Shown: piece by piece, positions 1 to 12,790 of the stretch
Numbering within the stretch: position 1 is the stretch's first letter
Layout of the letters: each line of letters begins with the position of its first letter
NCBI RefSeq assembly: GCF_048773025.1
Contig: NC_133566.1
Coordinates: 285,501 to 349,500, forward strand
Direction: 5' to 3'
Length of the DNA: 64,000 bases
Source: Camelus bactrianus
Lineage: Eukaryota > Chordata > Mammalia > Artiodactyla > Camelidae
Program-made: the position numbers and the translations under genes
Notes under the pieces: generated by a model
What the model was told of the DNA's origin: nothing
What the model saw: only the letters and a program-made list of their open reading frames with translations
The model's database searches: none

Positions 1-480
1 TCCAGGTGGAATGTTGGTGTTTTCCAAGTGGCTTGTTGTGGTTGGTGGATCCAACATAACTGGGCAGAACCCTGTGGGTGGATCTGTGTCATGGAGTGCC
101 TGCTGCCCTCAGTGAAACTTAGGTAATATCTCCTCTTCAGGAAGCTGTGTAAGCTTGAGATACTGGTGCTGCCCAAAGGCCTGAGTTCACCAGTGAGTTT
201 CCAGAACCTGAAAGGGCCGACAGTGGATGTTCTGCCTGTCTTCAGCTTACTAGTGATGTTCCAAGGTACTTTCAGTCTTGCCCAGTCCTGTAGAAGTCAG
301 CTTTATGGGACACACAAGACAAGTTGGCAGAAAAGATGGTTGCATGGATTTAGGAGAGATGACAACACTTTGGTGAGATTTGTTCAGCTACAATGAAGAA
401 TACTGGTATGGAGACTTCTGTACAGAATACCAGGCTCGAAAGACATTCATGAGACATATGGAGCCTCACTGATACTGGCA

Positions 481-759
481 GAACCTGTGGAGGGTCAACG
501 TGCACTTGAGGAATGTACTCAATTCACTGCACCAAGAACGGGTCCAAGATTCCTGCCGTCTAAAACAGAAGAGATGACAGAGATGGTAGCAGTGCTCATG
601 TTCTTGGAAGAGGTCGTGAGAATCCACACGTGCCAAGGGGCAATTACAAACCGCTCAGACCTCCAAAGGCCAAGACCTGGTAAGCCTTTTCCCAGGGTTG
701 GGCCTATCTTTCAATCACATGCTTTTCCCTCCCTCCACTCAGGCATCCATTTCAAATGA
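481..759 (+). pseudogene. Exon-like open frame of unknown family, copy A
   Basis: An open frame of about 90 codons with no proper ATG at its left end (the frame enters with GTG at 487). Its core has a helix-like segment (MAVLMFLEEVVRIHT-like, about residues 35-52 of the frame) followed by a proline-rich tail containing KPFPRVGP. The same frame recurs at 5730-6047 and, more decayed, at 9331-9540, so it is a repeated module rather than a chance ORF. I do not recognise the family. It could be a broken exon of a rapidly evolving gene; no splice sites or promoter can be assigned with confidence. Confidence 0.45.
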
Positions 760-1889
760 TCAGCACCTGAGCTGCAATGAAGCCAGTAGGAGCAGAGCAA
801 GCCCCTCCTAGAATCAGAGTTCATCCACCTTCACATTCTGTGCACAAAAGTGAACTCCTCCATGGTCAAATACTCTCGACAAAAATATGTTGGAATTGAA
901 TTCTTAGCTCACACCATGAAATGATGTCCTTCCCCTAGATTCAGCAAATGCTGGGGTTATGTCTTCTTTGGGGTGAATAGAGTTTGGTAATTGAGGGCAA
1001 TCTTTGAGTGATGTTGAATATGTATTACTCCTCAGTATTTAAAGAGAGTATAGGTAACTATTATTAGTCAGTTGTTGAAATGAACTTTGAAAATCGCCAT
1101 AGACATGTAGGGACCTATGTTTTATGGATTGTCTTTTCCCTTTAGTCACGTCCCGGGTGCAGGTTATCATGGGGGTGCAGTCTTGCATGGGTTAAATGGC
1201 TTTACCAAACATGATGGGATGATTAAATATTCTCATTGTTGACAGAAGAGCACCTGGTTCTCCAAAGACTAGCAAAGCTGCAGCAGTGTTCTCATAGCTA
1301 TAATGCCTCTAGATGCTATAGGAAACAAGCCTAAATTTAAATCTGTTATTTGAGTTTCCTTGCATTTTCCAAGAGAGAAAATTTGCCCATTTAATCGCCA
1401 ACATTGGCCAGTATGTTTCATTGGGAAGAAAGGGCACCTTATGTACAAGGGAAACCAAGGGAGGGGGTTATTTCATGGTTTCAATATTTATTTCATGGTT
1501 CCTGTTGTTGTAGGCATCAACAGTAAATGGTTCACCTGCCCCTTCATCACTTTGGGCTGCAATTTTACATTCTTTCTGTCTATTTTTCTCTTAGTGCTGA
1601 CAAACTGGTACCTGAAAATGACAAGTCTGGTTTGTAGCTAGATTCAGTATGTTTCAAAAATTAACTTCATTTTCAGAAAATCCAAAAATATGTAAATCAA
1701 TTCATTAACCATTTGAAAGCCTGCAACTGAGGAATCAACATAATGTCAATACTGGAGTATTCGGACAAACCCTCCCAACATGGCTGTACAGATAGAAGAA
1801 CTAAACAAGAATCACATGTTGTGTGTTATGTCTGGAAAGTGTTGATTTATCGATGTTCAGTTGGCAGAGTACCAGATCAAACTTCGCTC

Positions 1890-4460
1890 GCTTGCTGCCA
1901 TGTACACAGCAAGATAAACATCTACTCACCCAGCCCTTGGCCAGGACACTTTCCGAAGAGTGGTCTCTTACTTCCAAAGACAGAAATAGGCCTCACAAAA
2001 CATGGATGGAGGAGAAGGCAAAGTAGAGAAAGGAAAGCAGTGCAGGACCTGAACTCTGCTGAAGGAACAGCAAAGGTGGAACTCGTTTTGCTTGGAAGCA
2101 CACTCACAAGCGGACAGGATAATTGGGAATGAAAGCATTGCACTCAGTGTTAGAAGAGTGTACAGCAGATGCTTGGCTGCAGAACTCAAAGAAATCAGCA
2201 CAAAATATCCCCAAAATTGATTCTCAGACCAAGATCCGAGCTGCCAAATTTGAGCTAGCAGAGGCTGTGCAAGAAGATGGACAGGGATAAGGATCAGGTC
2301 ACACACTGAGTCTCAGTGATCTGGAGGGTGTTGGGGATTGTGGTTGGTCCTACCAAGAGAGCAAACTGGCCATGACCTCAATGAGAAAGCAACCACACTG
2401 GCGTGCAAGTTTGAGTTTAACAAAATGTCCCATGGCCACATCCACTGCATTGTGGGCCCAGGGACCAATTTGAAATTTTGCCAATCAAGCATGTGTGGGG
2501 CTCAATCAGAGCCATTGTGCATCTGGTCTGAGTGATCTAGGGGGCCTTGTGGTTGAAATCAGGATCCAAAGCCATAGGATCTGCCACTTTCATAGGCAGG
2601 ACTGGGATGATGGTTTGGTACGGGGCAGAGGATGCGGGTCAGCTCTGTGGTAGCTTTCATGGTCCCATGCCGCAAGGATGAGAGAACAAAGAAGAGCAGT
2701 CTATGTCAGCAGCCTGAGAAGACGAAGCATTTTCTTCAACATTACCTCCCAAATGCAGATGCTACATTTGCGATAGCACTGACATGGTACGGCACCGAGG
2801 CCACCAGAGTGGGGCTGCGGGATCATTGCAGCAGTCCCTGATGCATGACATCCTTAGATATGTTTCCACTGGTTTTTCTCTAGACAGAGAAGCTCTGGGA
2901 AGAACTTGTAATATTGGGACATTCCCATGGCAATAGAAAGGACAAGTGCACTCACACGATGGTGTTTTGAAGCACTCCAAAATGACATAGAGCAGCCTGT
3001 AGAGCAGAAACCATTTAGAAGCTTCGTTTACATAAGAGGTAAGGTCCTGTGCACTTTCAGAGCTGTGACATAAGCGTAATAAAAATGAGGTTCTACTAAA
3101 TGACAAGTGTAAGTTTTGTTCATCTCAAAAACTGCAACACCAGGAATTAGAGAGATACCACACAATATACACAGAAAAAGCACATGCAATCAATGTCTAG
3201 GAAAAATTGTCCTCGCAGAAATATCATGGAATTGCATACACCCAAGAGACTAAAACTTTCATTTAAGCAAGCCCTGCAAGTCTACATTATATACCTGATA
3301 ATACTTGACCAGTAGAGATACAGAAGTATAGTAAAAGAGACAGGAAGTACCATTTTCTGTTCTAAAGAGATTGAAGGCTCCAGAAAATCGTTTCAAAAAA
3401 CTAGACTCCGAAACACTACCAGAGCAAGTCTGGAAAACTGAGGTGATATGTACACTGAAGAACATCAGTGTCTCAGAATCCCAAAAGGCAGAATACCAGA
3501 AAAGGGGAAGAGAACAGCTAAAGATGAGCCAAATAAAATCAGAAAACTCGATGGATGACATAATAGCAGGGGTAAAGTCAGTCCCAAGCAGACTAGATCA
3601 TGCAGAGGGACTCGTGAGTGACTGCAAAGACATGAGAAGAGAAATCCCTTGATCAGAAGATGACATAGAAAAGCAACTGGAAACCAATGCAAACACTGCT
3701 GTTGAAACTTGGATAAGACAAAGCATTCAAGACTAGGATTCTTAGGAGGCCCAGTGGAAAAGCAAGATCTGTAAAACAAGAAAAATTCTGAAATATTATT
3801 TGGAGAAATCTTAGACTGAATCTTGCTGAAAGGCAAGAAACAATCATCTATATGAAACCCGGAAGTACACAGAGTGTCCAAAGCAGGTGGAATCCCAATA
3901 GACCTACAAGCAGCTGTATTTTCATTCAAATCATCAAAGTTCATAATCAACCCAGTGATTTTAAATGCACCTAGGTTAAAGCAACTTAATAACAACAGAA
4001 ACTTCAGAGCGGTTTCAGCTGGTTTCTCGACAGATTCATTGCAGGACAGGAAGCATGGCCAAGACATAGACCAAATCCTGAATGAGAAATAGTTGCAGTC
4101 TAGTGTAGCCTATACCACAAGACTGCCCTTTTCTATAGTGCCGATTTAGAGAATTTCACATACCGGCTAATCGTAAAAGACTTCAGCAGTTCAAAATTTA
4201 TCCTAAAAGTAATATTGAGAATTCAACCCTGAATAGAAGACAAGCAAGATGATCTGGAAATAAGAAAACCATCCTTGGAAATGCAAGAGGTGCAATGAAG
4301 TGCAAAGAATAAACAAGAAGTAGGCAAAGAGGACATCAAAATCCTAAATACGGGAGAAGGAAGCAGGAAAACATAGGTGATATTCAGCACATTACTATGT
4401 GAGTCAGCTTACATGAATCTCTGAAGCAAACGGAGTGATACATGGCATAATGTGTTTGCA
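1890..4460 (+). mobile_element. Old LINE-1 relic: 5'UTR, ORF1 and inter-ORF region (unit A)
   Basis: The stretch follows the order of the younger L1 copies at 16661-21000: 5'UTR landmarks (a purine-rich aggaga/ggaaag block, 'cataggcaggactgggat' near 2600), then ORF1-like text from about 3230. ORF1 landmarks include 'ccaatagacctacaa' near 3895 and the 'gctggtttctcgacagattc' block near 4020. The inter-ORF segment runs to about 4460. Reading frames are broken many times, and divergence from the younger copies looks like 25-30 percent by eye. ORF2 is absent, and the element is not mobile. Confidence 0.7.
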
Positions 4461-5268
4461 AAACAAACAACAACAAACAAACAAAAAAGAAACACCAAAA
4501 GCATATGTTTGACTGACATATCATAGGAACTAAGATAATTCAAAAGAAAATACTCCAATTGATGTGATGATTCAGCCCGCATCGACACATTATAGCTGCT
4601 TGCATGTACACAACTAACTTGTATTAAAAAACAGATGCGTGCATTATTATTCATAAATATTGATTCACAAGAGCACATCGTGACCTACCCAAATGCGTAT
4701 TTTGTATAAAATGGATCCATAGTCCGTGATATATTCTTACAAGCTTTCCAACAGGATGAATGAATGGTATATTCATCCCTTCGAAGAGAATAAATGGCAT
4801 ATGCATATAAGAAAGCAAGTAGCTCTGCAAAATTGTACTAATAACAAAAGAGACAGACAGTAAAGTGTACATTGGGATTGGTTTCATTTCTAGGAAATTC
4901 AGCCCCCATGAATCAAATGAATCAATGTTCTGTGAGTGTGGGTGTTTCAGTAGAAAAGCAACAGACGGATATGCATTTTGGTTGAATGGATATTATGGAA
5001 ACATAAGATTCCTGTAGTGGGTCTTTGGGTTCTTTTAACTTTTAGAAAGGTTACAGATGTGTGAATCCATAAACTTAGTATGGACACACTTCTTCCGTTC
5101 GTACTGTGTATAGAGATCTGCACAAAAGGAAAGAGGGAAGAAAAAAAGGACCATGGGACGCTAATGGAGAGAATCACACTTACCTTAGGAACCTCTTGTC
5201 TGATGCAACCCCTCCCCCAACACTGACAAGATGCAACAACCTTTGGGGATGTCAGTTACCGGTTGAAT
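4461..5268. other. Spacer between tandem units A and B, nothing recognised
   Basis: About 0.8 kb of moderately AT-rich sequence separates the relic L1 of unit A from the start of unit B. I see no long open frame with family resemblance, no RNA gene and no clear transposon end. It may be very old L1 ORF2 or 3' sequence, but no landmark is good enough to claim this. Confidence 0.4.
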
Positions 5269-5729
5269 TCCAGGTGGAATGTTGGTGTGTTCCACGTGGC
5301 TTGTTGTGGCGGTAGATCTAAAGTAACTTTGCAGAACCCTGTGGGTGGATCAGTGTCATGGTGTGGTTGCTGCACTCTGTGAAGCTTGTTTATGTCTCCT
5401 TTTCGGGAAGCAGTTTAAGTTCGAGATACTGCTACTGCCCAATAGCCTGAGTTCACGGGTCAGTTTCCAGAACCTGAAAGGGCAGACAGTGGAATTTCTG
5501 CCTGTCTTCAGCTTACTGTTGAGGCTCCGAGGTACTTTAAGACTTGCCCAGTCCTGTAGAAGTCAACTTTATGAGAGACACGAAGAGAATTTGGCAGAAA
5601 AGCTGGCTGCACGGACTGAGGGGAGATGCGAACACGTTGATGAGACTTCTTCTGCTACAATGGAGAATACTGGCATGGGGACTTCTGTACAGAATACCAG
5701 GCTTGAAAGTCATTCATGAGACATATTGA

Positions 5730-6047
5730 GCCTCACTGATACTGGCAGAACCTGTGGAGGGTCAATGTGGACTTAAGGAAAGTACTCAGTTCACTGCTCC
5801 AAGAACGGGTCCAAGTTTCCAGCCGTCTAAAACAGAAGGGATGGCAGAGATTGTAAAAGCCCTCATGTTCTTGGAAGAGGTCTTGAGAATCCACACATTC
5901 CAAGTTGCAATTACAAACCACTCAGACCACCAAGCACCAAGCCCTGCTAAGCCTTTTCCCAGGGTTGGGCCTTGCTATCAATCTTTTGCTCTTCCCTCCC
6001 CTCCACTCAGGCATCCATTTCAAAGATCAGCACCTGAGCTACAATGA
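5730..6047 (+). pseudogene. Exon-like open frame of unknown family, copy B
   Basis: An open frame of about 105 codons ending in TGA at 6045-6047. It contains PSKTEGMAEIVKALMFLEE, then VLRIHTFQ and the proline-rich segment PSPAKPFPRVGP. It matches copy A at roughly 75-80 percent of residues and copy C (9331-9540) in the helix-like core. Upstream the frame is closed by a stop at 5727. A preceding frame at 5544-5729 (copy A equivalent near 270-396) may be a second relic exon. Function is unknown. The repeated appearance of one frame is the main evidence that it once coded. Confidence 0.45.
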
Positions 6048-7139
6048 AACCAGTAGGAGCAGAGCAAGCCCCTCCTAGAATCAGAGTTCATCCACCTTCA
6101 CATTCTGTGCACAACAGTGAACTCCTCCATGGTCAACTACTCTCGACTGAAATAGATTGGAATTGAATTCTTAGCTCACACCACGAAATGTTGACCTTCC
6201 CCTAGATTCAGGAAATGCTGGGGTTATGTCTTCTTTGGGGTGAATAGAGTTTGGTAATTGAGGGCAATCTTTGAGTGATTTTGAATATGTATTACTCCTC
6301 AGTATTTAAAGAGAGTATAAGTAACTATTATTAGTCTGTTGTTGAAATGAACTTTGAAAATCGCCATAGACATGTAGGGAACCCATGTTTTGTGGATTGT
6401 CTTTTCTCTTTAGTCACGTCCCGGGTGCAGGATATCATGGGTGTGCTGTCTTGGATGGGCTAAATAGCTTTACCTAACTTGATTGGATGATTAAATATTC
6501 TCATTGTTGATTGAAGGGCACCTGGTTCTCCGTAGACTAGCAAAACTGCAGCAGTGTTCTCATAGCTAGAATGCCTCTAGGTGCTATTGGAACCAAGCCT
6601 ACATGTAAATATATTGTTTGGTTTTCCTTGTGTTTTCCTAGAGAGAAAAGTTGCCCCTTGAATCGCCAACATTGGCTAGTATGTGTTATTGGGAGGGAAA
6701 TGCACCACATGCACAATGGAAACCCAGGGTTGTGGTTGTTATTGGTTCTAAGAATTATTTCACTGTTTGTGTTAGTGTTGGAGGCAGCAAGAGAAAATTG
6801 TTGACCTACTTCCTTCCTGACTTTTGTCTGCTTATTTATATTTTCTGTGTATTTTTCTCCTTTGGAGCTTTCATGCTGGTACCTAAATTTCACAACTCTG
6901 TGTTTTAGTTAGATTTAGTTTGTTTCTAAAATTATCTTCATTTTTATACATTTCCCATAGTATGTAATTCAATTCTGTTAACCATTTGAAAGTCTGCAAC
7001 GGATGTATGAACACATCGTCAGACCTGGAGTCTTTAGACACTTCCTCCCACCATTGATATACAGAAAAATATCTAAACAAGTATCAAGTATTGGTGATTT
7101 ATATCTAATATGTGTTAATTTATCCATGCCAATCTGTCA

Positions 7140-9285
7140 GAGTGCCAGTGCAAACTTCATTCACTCTCTCCTATGTATACAGCAAGATAAATATCCACTC
7201 TGCCTGCCCTTGGCTCAGGAACCCTGCTGAATAATGGCCAAATGTCTCTTACTTCAAAACTCAGAAAGAATTCTCATATAACCTGGAAAGAGTAGAAGGA
7301 AAAGTAGTGAATGGAAATCAGTGCAGGACCTGACCTTTGGTGAGGGAGCAGTTAAGTGGAAACTGTGTTTTTCTGTGTTTTTTCACACTCTAAAGTGGAC
7401 AGGACATTTGAGATGGAAGACGATGAGCTGAGGTTTAGAAGAGTGCATAGTGGATATTTGGTTGACATATCTGAAAGCAATAATCACAAAATTTCTCTGC
7501 AATTGATTCCCAGACCAAGACTCCATCTGCCAATTTTGAGCTAGGTGTCCCTGTGGAATCTGTGTGATAAGGTTGTGGCTGATATCACAAATTTATTCCC
7601 AGGGGTTTGGAGATTGTTTTGGGCTGTGGTTGGTACTATCTAGAGAACAGATCTGCCTGGGTCCTCTCTTAATATTAAATCTGCTGGCATATGTGTTGTG
7701 GATTAGCTTAGTAACCCAGGGCCTTAGTCAGTCTTTTCACATCCATGGTATAATTGCTCATTTTCTCCATAAAGGAGAAATAGGGCTCAATCAGAGCCAT
7801 CTTCACCTGGTTTCCAGAATCCAGGGCAATTTAGTGTTGAAATCAGATTCTATAGCCAGAGGATCTCCAACTTTCATAGGCAGGATTGAAATTTCTTGTT
7901 GTCCAAAGCAGAGGTTTTTGAAGTGCTCCATGCTTGCCTTTGAGTTCCCATGCCTTATTGACAAGAGTTCTTGGAGCAGAGATCTGCTGAACAATAGGGG
8001 AATTTGAAGCCTTTCCATCAGCCTTGCCTACCACATGCTAATGCAACTATAGTTGTGGTGTTGACCCAGTACTACACTGAGGACCCAACTGTGGCACTGC
8101 AGGATTGTTTCAGCAGGTTCTAATGTGTGACATCATTAGATTTGTTTCCACTTGTTTTTGTTTGCAGAGAACCTGAGGGAACCCAATATCAAATTTAACT
8201 TTTCTGTGGCAACAGTAAGGACGAATGCACTTTCATGAGAGTGTATTGGAACCATTCCCTCTCTACATATCCAGCCTGCAGCCCAGAAACCATTTGGAAG
8301 CCTCTATTCCAGCAAAAATTAGTAGTCCCAGCACTGTCAGAGCTATGATAAGCATTTAACCAAAACGACACACTGCTAAATTTACTAGAATAGGTTGTAT
8401 TCACCAGAACAAAAACCACACTAGTAATCATAGATATAACAGGCAACAGACACAGAAGGAATGCACAGCATCATTATATATCAAAAAAAATCCTCACAGC
8501 ATTAATACTAAATGTGCACAGAAAAAATTTCACTTATAAGTCATTCAAGTCTATAATAGATAACTGATAATCCTTTGCCCATAGTGATAGAGAGATATAA
8601 TAAAGTTAAAAGAAACATTCCAAATTTTCAAAAGACAGGAGTCTCCTGAAAGAACGTCCAATGTATTAGACCCCCAAAATTTACTAGAACATGACTTGAA
8701 ATTGGAGGACATTAAAACACTGAAGGAAATATTGAGTCTATGAATACAAATGCAGGCTAGCATAAATGGAAAGAGAAACACTTTAGATGAGCCAAATATA
8801 ATCAGAAAACTCAATGGTGAGAATAGCTTAGCCAAAGACAGTCCAAATCAGACTAGATAATGCAGAGGAACAAGTAAGTGACTTCGAAAACAGGATAACC
8901 ACAATCACTCAGTCAGAACACGACATAGAAAAGCAAGTGAAAACCAATGCAAGCAATGCAACTGAAACCTGGGATAAGAGAAAACATACCACTCTATGAC
9001 TCATAGGGATCCCACATGGGAAAGAAGAAAGACAAATGGTTTGAAAAGGTATTTGAAGAAATCAGACTGAAATTTTCTTAAACCAGAGATAGAACCAGCA
9101 ATCTCAACACAGGAAGCACAGAGGGTCCAAGTATAATGAACCCCAGTAGGCCTACAACAATATATATTCTAATATAAATGACCAAAATTGATAATAAAGA
9201 AATGATTCTTAATGCACCAAAATAGAAACAAGCGAATTGCAAGAGAACTTTTTAATGTCTTCAGCTGACTTCTCAACAGATACAT
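7140..9285 (+). mobile_element. Old LINE-1 relic: 5'UTR and partial ORF1 (unit B)
   Basis: This is the counterpart of the unit A relic. 5'UTR landmarks are at about 7140-8450, including 'cataggcaggattgaaat' near 7876. ORF1-like sequence runs from about 8480, with the 'agtaggcctacaacaa' block near 9145 and the 'gctgacttctcaacagat' block near 9265, where it ends abruptly. All frames are interrupted. The abrupt end coincides with the start of the module copy C junction. Confidence 0.7.
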
Positions 9286-9330
9286 TGGTAATTTTTTCTC
9301 CCCTCTTTCCTTTTGTGTTGATCTCTATTC

Positions 9331-12300
9331 CAAGAACTGATGAAAGGCAGATTCCTTCAGTCTAAACAAGATGAGTTGGCAGAGATTCTAAAAGTGTTCA
9401 AGTTCTTGGAAGTGGTCATCAGAATCAACACATCTCAAGGGGCTTTTTCAGACAATACAAGAGACCATGAACCAAGCCCTGTTTATCCTTTTCCCAGGAG
9501 TGGGCCAATGTATTAAGACTTGCTCTTCCTTCACATTCAACCAGCCATGCAGTTACACCCTCAGTCTGCTACTGCAGGAGAATTAGAACCAGGTCCAATT
9601 TTACCAACACTGTAGGGAGAACCTGAGCCTGCTACTGCAGGAGACTCAGAGCCGAGTCACATTCCACCAGCTGTGTAGGAAGGCCCCAAGCCTTCACTTG
9701 CAATGGATCCAGGAGTGTGTCCAATTCCACTAGCCTTGTAGGGAGACCTTGAGCCTGTTCCTGCAGGAGAACAAGATCTCTGTCATATTCCACCATCCCT
9801 CCAGGAGGATGCAGGACCTCCTCCTGCAGGAGACTCAAGAATGGGTCCAATTTTACCAGTCCTGCAGGGAGACTTTGAGCCAACTCCTGCAGGAGACTCA
9901 GGACTGGGTCCCATTCCATCAACCCTGCACGGAGACGTTGAAGTGGGTCCAATTCCACTAGCCTTGCTGGGTGACCCCCCAAGCCTGATCCTGCAGGACA
10001 ATTAGAGATATGTCATATTCCAGAGCGCTGCAGGAAGACCAAAAACCTGCTTCTGCAGGAGACCCAGGAATAGGTCCAAACCCGCCAGCCTTGCTGGGAG
10101 AGCACGAATCAGATCCTGCAGGTGATACACAGTGAGGTTCAATTCCAACAGCCCTGCAGGGATATCCTGAGCCCACTTTCACAGGAAACACAGGACTGGG
10201 TCACATTCCAATACCCCAGAAGGGAGACCGTGAGCCTGTTACTCCAGGAAACCCAGGAATTCGCCCCATTCCACCAAACCTGCAGTCAAACTCTAAGACT
10301 GCATCTGCATAAAACACAGAGCAGGTCACATAACACCAGCCCTGTAGTGAGACTACAGACCTGCTCCTGGGGGAGACCAAGAGCTGGGTCACATTTGACC
10401 AGCCCTTTACGGAGAACATGAGCCAGCTCCTGCAGAAGAACAAGAGTTGTGTGACATTCCACCAGCTCTGCATGTAATCCCTAGGCTTGCTCCTGCAGGA
10501 GACAGATATCCCAGTCCAATTCCATCAGCCTCTCCAGGGAGAACCCCAGCCTCCTCCTGTAGGAGAGCAAGAACTAGATCCCATTCCACCAACCCTGCAC
10601 GGAAACACTGAGCTTGCTTCTGCAGGATACCCATAGCCAGGTCATATTCCACAAACCCTGCAGGGAGACACTGAGCCTGTAATTGCAAGAGACCCAGGAC
10701 TGGGACCAATTCAACCAGCTCTGCAGGGATCCACTCACCTGCTCCCATAGAAGACTAAGAGCCATCAGTTCTGGTGGGGTCCCTGAGCCTGCATTTGCAA
10801 AAAAAAAAAAAAAAAAAAAAACCACAGAGTGGAGTCACATTCCACCAGCCCTGCAAAGAGAACAGAACCTGCTAATGCAGGAGACACAGGACTAGGTCCC
10901 ATTTCACCAACCTTGCAGGGATACCCTGAGCTTTGGACCAATTAATGGGACAAATTCTGCTAACCTTCTAGGAAGACCATGAGCCTCTCCTGCAGGAGAA
11001 CCAGAGGTGGGTCATATTACAGTATTCTTCCAGGAAGACCCAAGGCCTGCTCCTGCAGAAGATGCAAGAACAGGCCTAATTCCACCAGCCTGAAGGCAGA
11101 GTCCAAATCTGTTCTGGCAGGTGACCCAGAGATGGGCCCATTCCACCACCCTGCAGGGAGACTCTGAGCCTACTTCTACAGGAGACCCAGGAATGAGTCC
11201 CATTAAACCAAACCTGAAGGGAGACACAGAACCTACATTTGCAGGAACCACAGAGCCAGGTCATCAGCCCTGTAGTGACCACTGAGCTGGGTCCAATTAC
11301 ACTATCCTTGCAAGGAGACCCTGTGCCTACTCCTGAAGCAGAACCAGGGATGGGTCATGTTCCAACAGCCCTGCAGGAAGACCTGGAGCCTGCTTCTGCA
11401 GAAGACCCAGGACAGGGTCTGATTTCACCATCCCAGCAGGGAGAAAACTAGCCTGCTCCTGCAAGTGACCAAGATCTGAGTCATATTCCACTAGCCCCGC
11501 AGGAAGAACATAAGCCTGCTGTTGCAGGAAACTCAGAGCCATGTGCCATTCCAGGAACACTGCAAGGAGACTCTGAACCTACCCCTGAAGGAAACAGAAA
11601 CCCAGTCACATTCCACAAGCCCTGCAGAGATACCCGAGCCTGCACATGCAGGGGAACCAGGCCTGGGACCAATTCTACCAGCCCTGTGGAAAGACCCTGA
11701 ATCAGCTCCGGCAGGAGACTAAAAGCCTTGTCACATTCCACCAGCCCTACAGGTAACTTATCAGCCTGCTCCTGCAGAAGACCCAGAGCCAGGTCACATT
11801 CCATGAGCAATGCAGGGAGACTTAGAACCTACACCTTCAAGAGCCCCAAGAATTGGACCAATTCCAATGGCACTGCAGGGAGGCCTCGAGAATACTCCCA
11901 CAGGAGAACCTGAGATTGGTCATATTGCAACAGCCCCAAAATGACCCAGAGCCTGCTCCTCCAGGAGACCCAGGACTATGTCCCATCCACCAGCCCTGCA
12001 GGGAAACCCTGAGACTGTTCCTTCAGGAGAACCACAACTGGGTCACACTTCACCAGCAATGCAGGGAGACTTAGAGCCTGCACCTTCAAGACACCCAAGA
12101 ATTGGACCAATTCCAACAGCACTGCAGGGAGACCATTAGCCAGGTCCAATTCTACTAGCCCTGCATAGAGACCCTGAGCATGTTCCTGTAGGAGACCCCA
12201 GCACTGGGTCTCATTCCACAAGGCTTGCAGGGAGAATCTCTGCCTTATTCTGCAGGAGGCCAACAGCTGAGTCACATTTCACCAGCCCTGAAGGGAGACG

Positions 12301-12790
12301 CCAATCCTGCACCTGCAAGGGACCTAGGACTCGAACAAAATCTACTAGCCCTGTAGGGGGACCCTGAGTCTGCTTCTGCAAGAGAATCAGAGATGGGTCA
12401 TATTCCAACAACCCAGCAGGGACAGTCCGAGCCTGCTTCTGCAGGACATACAGAGTAGGGTGAAACTGCAATACCTTGCAGGGACACTCTGAATCTGCTG
12501 CTGCAGGAGAACAAGGATGGGGTCTCATTCCATAAACATTACAAGGAGACCCTGAGCCTGGTCTTGCATGAAATCCTGAGCTGTCTCCTGCAGGAGATGC
12601 AGGACTGGGTCCCATTCCACCAACCCTGCAGGGGAACCCTAGCATGCACCTGCAAAAAACACAGAACTGTGTCACATCCCACCAGCTCTGCAGGGAGATT
12701 GTGAGACTAGTCCTACAGGAGACCTAGAGCCAGGTTACGTTACCAGTCCTGCATGGAGACCCTTAGCCTGATCTTGTAGCTCCTCCTGCA
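9331..12790 (+). pseudogene. Broken repeat-rich coding relic: module copy C fused in frame to a 21-codon repeat array
   Basis: From 9352 the frame reads SKQDELAEILKVFKFLE then VVIRINTSQG and PSPVYPFPRSGP, the decayed counterpart of the exon-like frames at 481-759 and 5730-6047. It carries on in the same frame (9352 and 9568 share phase) into repeats whose consensus reads EPAPAGDPGLGP followed by IPPALQGDP. Stops are present; many are CAG-to-TAG changes in the codon for the repeat's glutamine. The helix-like head and the proline-rich tail therefore look like one ancestral exon. I do not recognise the protein. Other frames and the minus strand also stay open over many units, so ORF length alone would mislead here. 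Confidence 0.5.
9541..12790 (+). repeat. 63-bp minisatellite array, about 50 units
   Basis: The core 'ctgcaggaga' recurs at 9761, 9824 and 9887, exactly 63 bp apart, and the spacing holds through most of the array. Each unit has the form ctgcaggagaccc, aggactgggtccc, attccaccagccc, tgcagggagac, cctgagcctgctc. Units differ by many substitutions, so the array is old and not recently homogenised. A run of about 20 A residues interrupts one unit near 10800. Because 63 is 21 codons, unit gain or loss keeps the reading frame. The array decays past 12750. Confidence 0.95.

Larger units (their letters stand above)
1..4460 (+). repeat. Tandem unit A (copy 1 of a large direct repeat), cut by the window start
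   Basis: Positions 1 onward align with positions 5269 onward in the same orientation, an offset of about 5268 bp at the left end. The first ~1.1 kb is nearly identical between copies (for example around 960-1100 versus 6220-6370). From about 1.75 kb the copies are still alignable but clearly more diverged, with small indels. The unit has two parts: an unrecognised module at about 1-1750 and an old LINE-1 5'UTR/ORF1 relic from about 1890 onward. I see no promoter or complete gene. The left boundary lies outside the window. Confidence 0.85.
5269..9285 (+). repeat. Tandem unit B (copy 2 of the large direct repeat)
   Basis: It begins with the same text as window position 1 (tccaggtggaatgttggtg) and follows unit A through the module and into the L1 5'UTR/ORF1 relic. 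It stops at about 9285, inside the ORF1 segment (cagatacattg), where unit A continues with inter-ORF sequence. The copies are very similar in the first 1.1 kb and less so afterwards. Either the two parts have different histories, or gene conversion has kept the left part alike. Confidence 0.85.

Noticed and set aside
3465-4067. 200-codon minus-strand open frame
   Set aside because: Antisense shadow of an L1 ORF1 relic, which is stop-poor on the opposite strand.
9632-12675. Minus-strand open frames of 109-154 codons with a repeated LPAGLVEYDP-like pattern
   Set aside because: The 63-bp array stays partly open in several frames on both strands. The plus frame that continues from the upstream head module is the better candidate for the coding strand.
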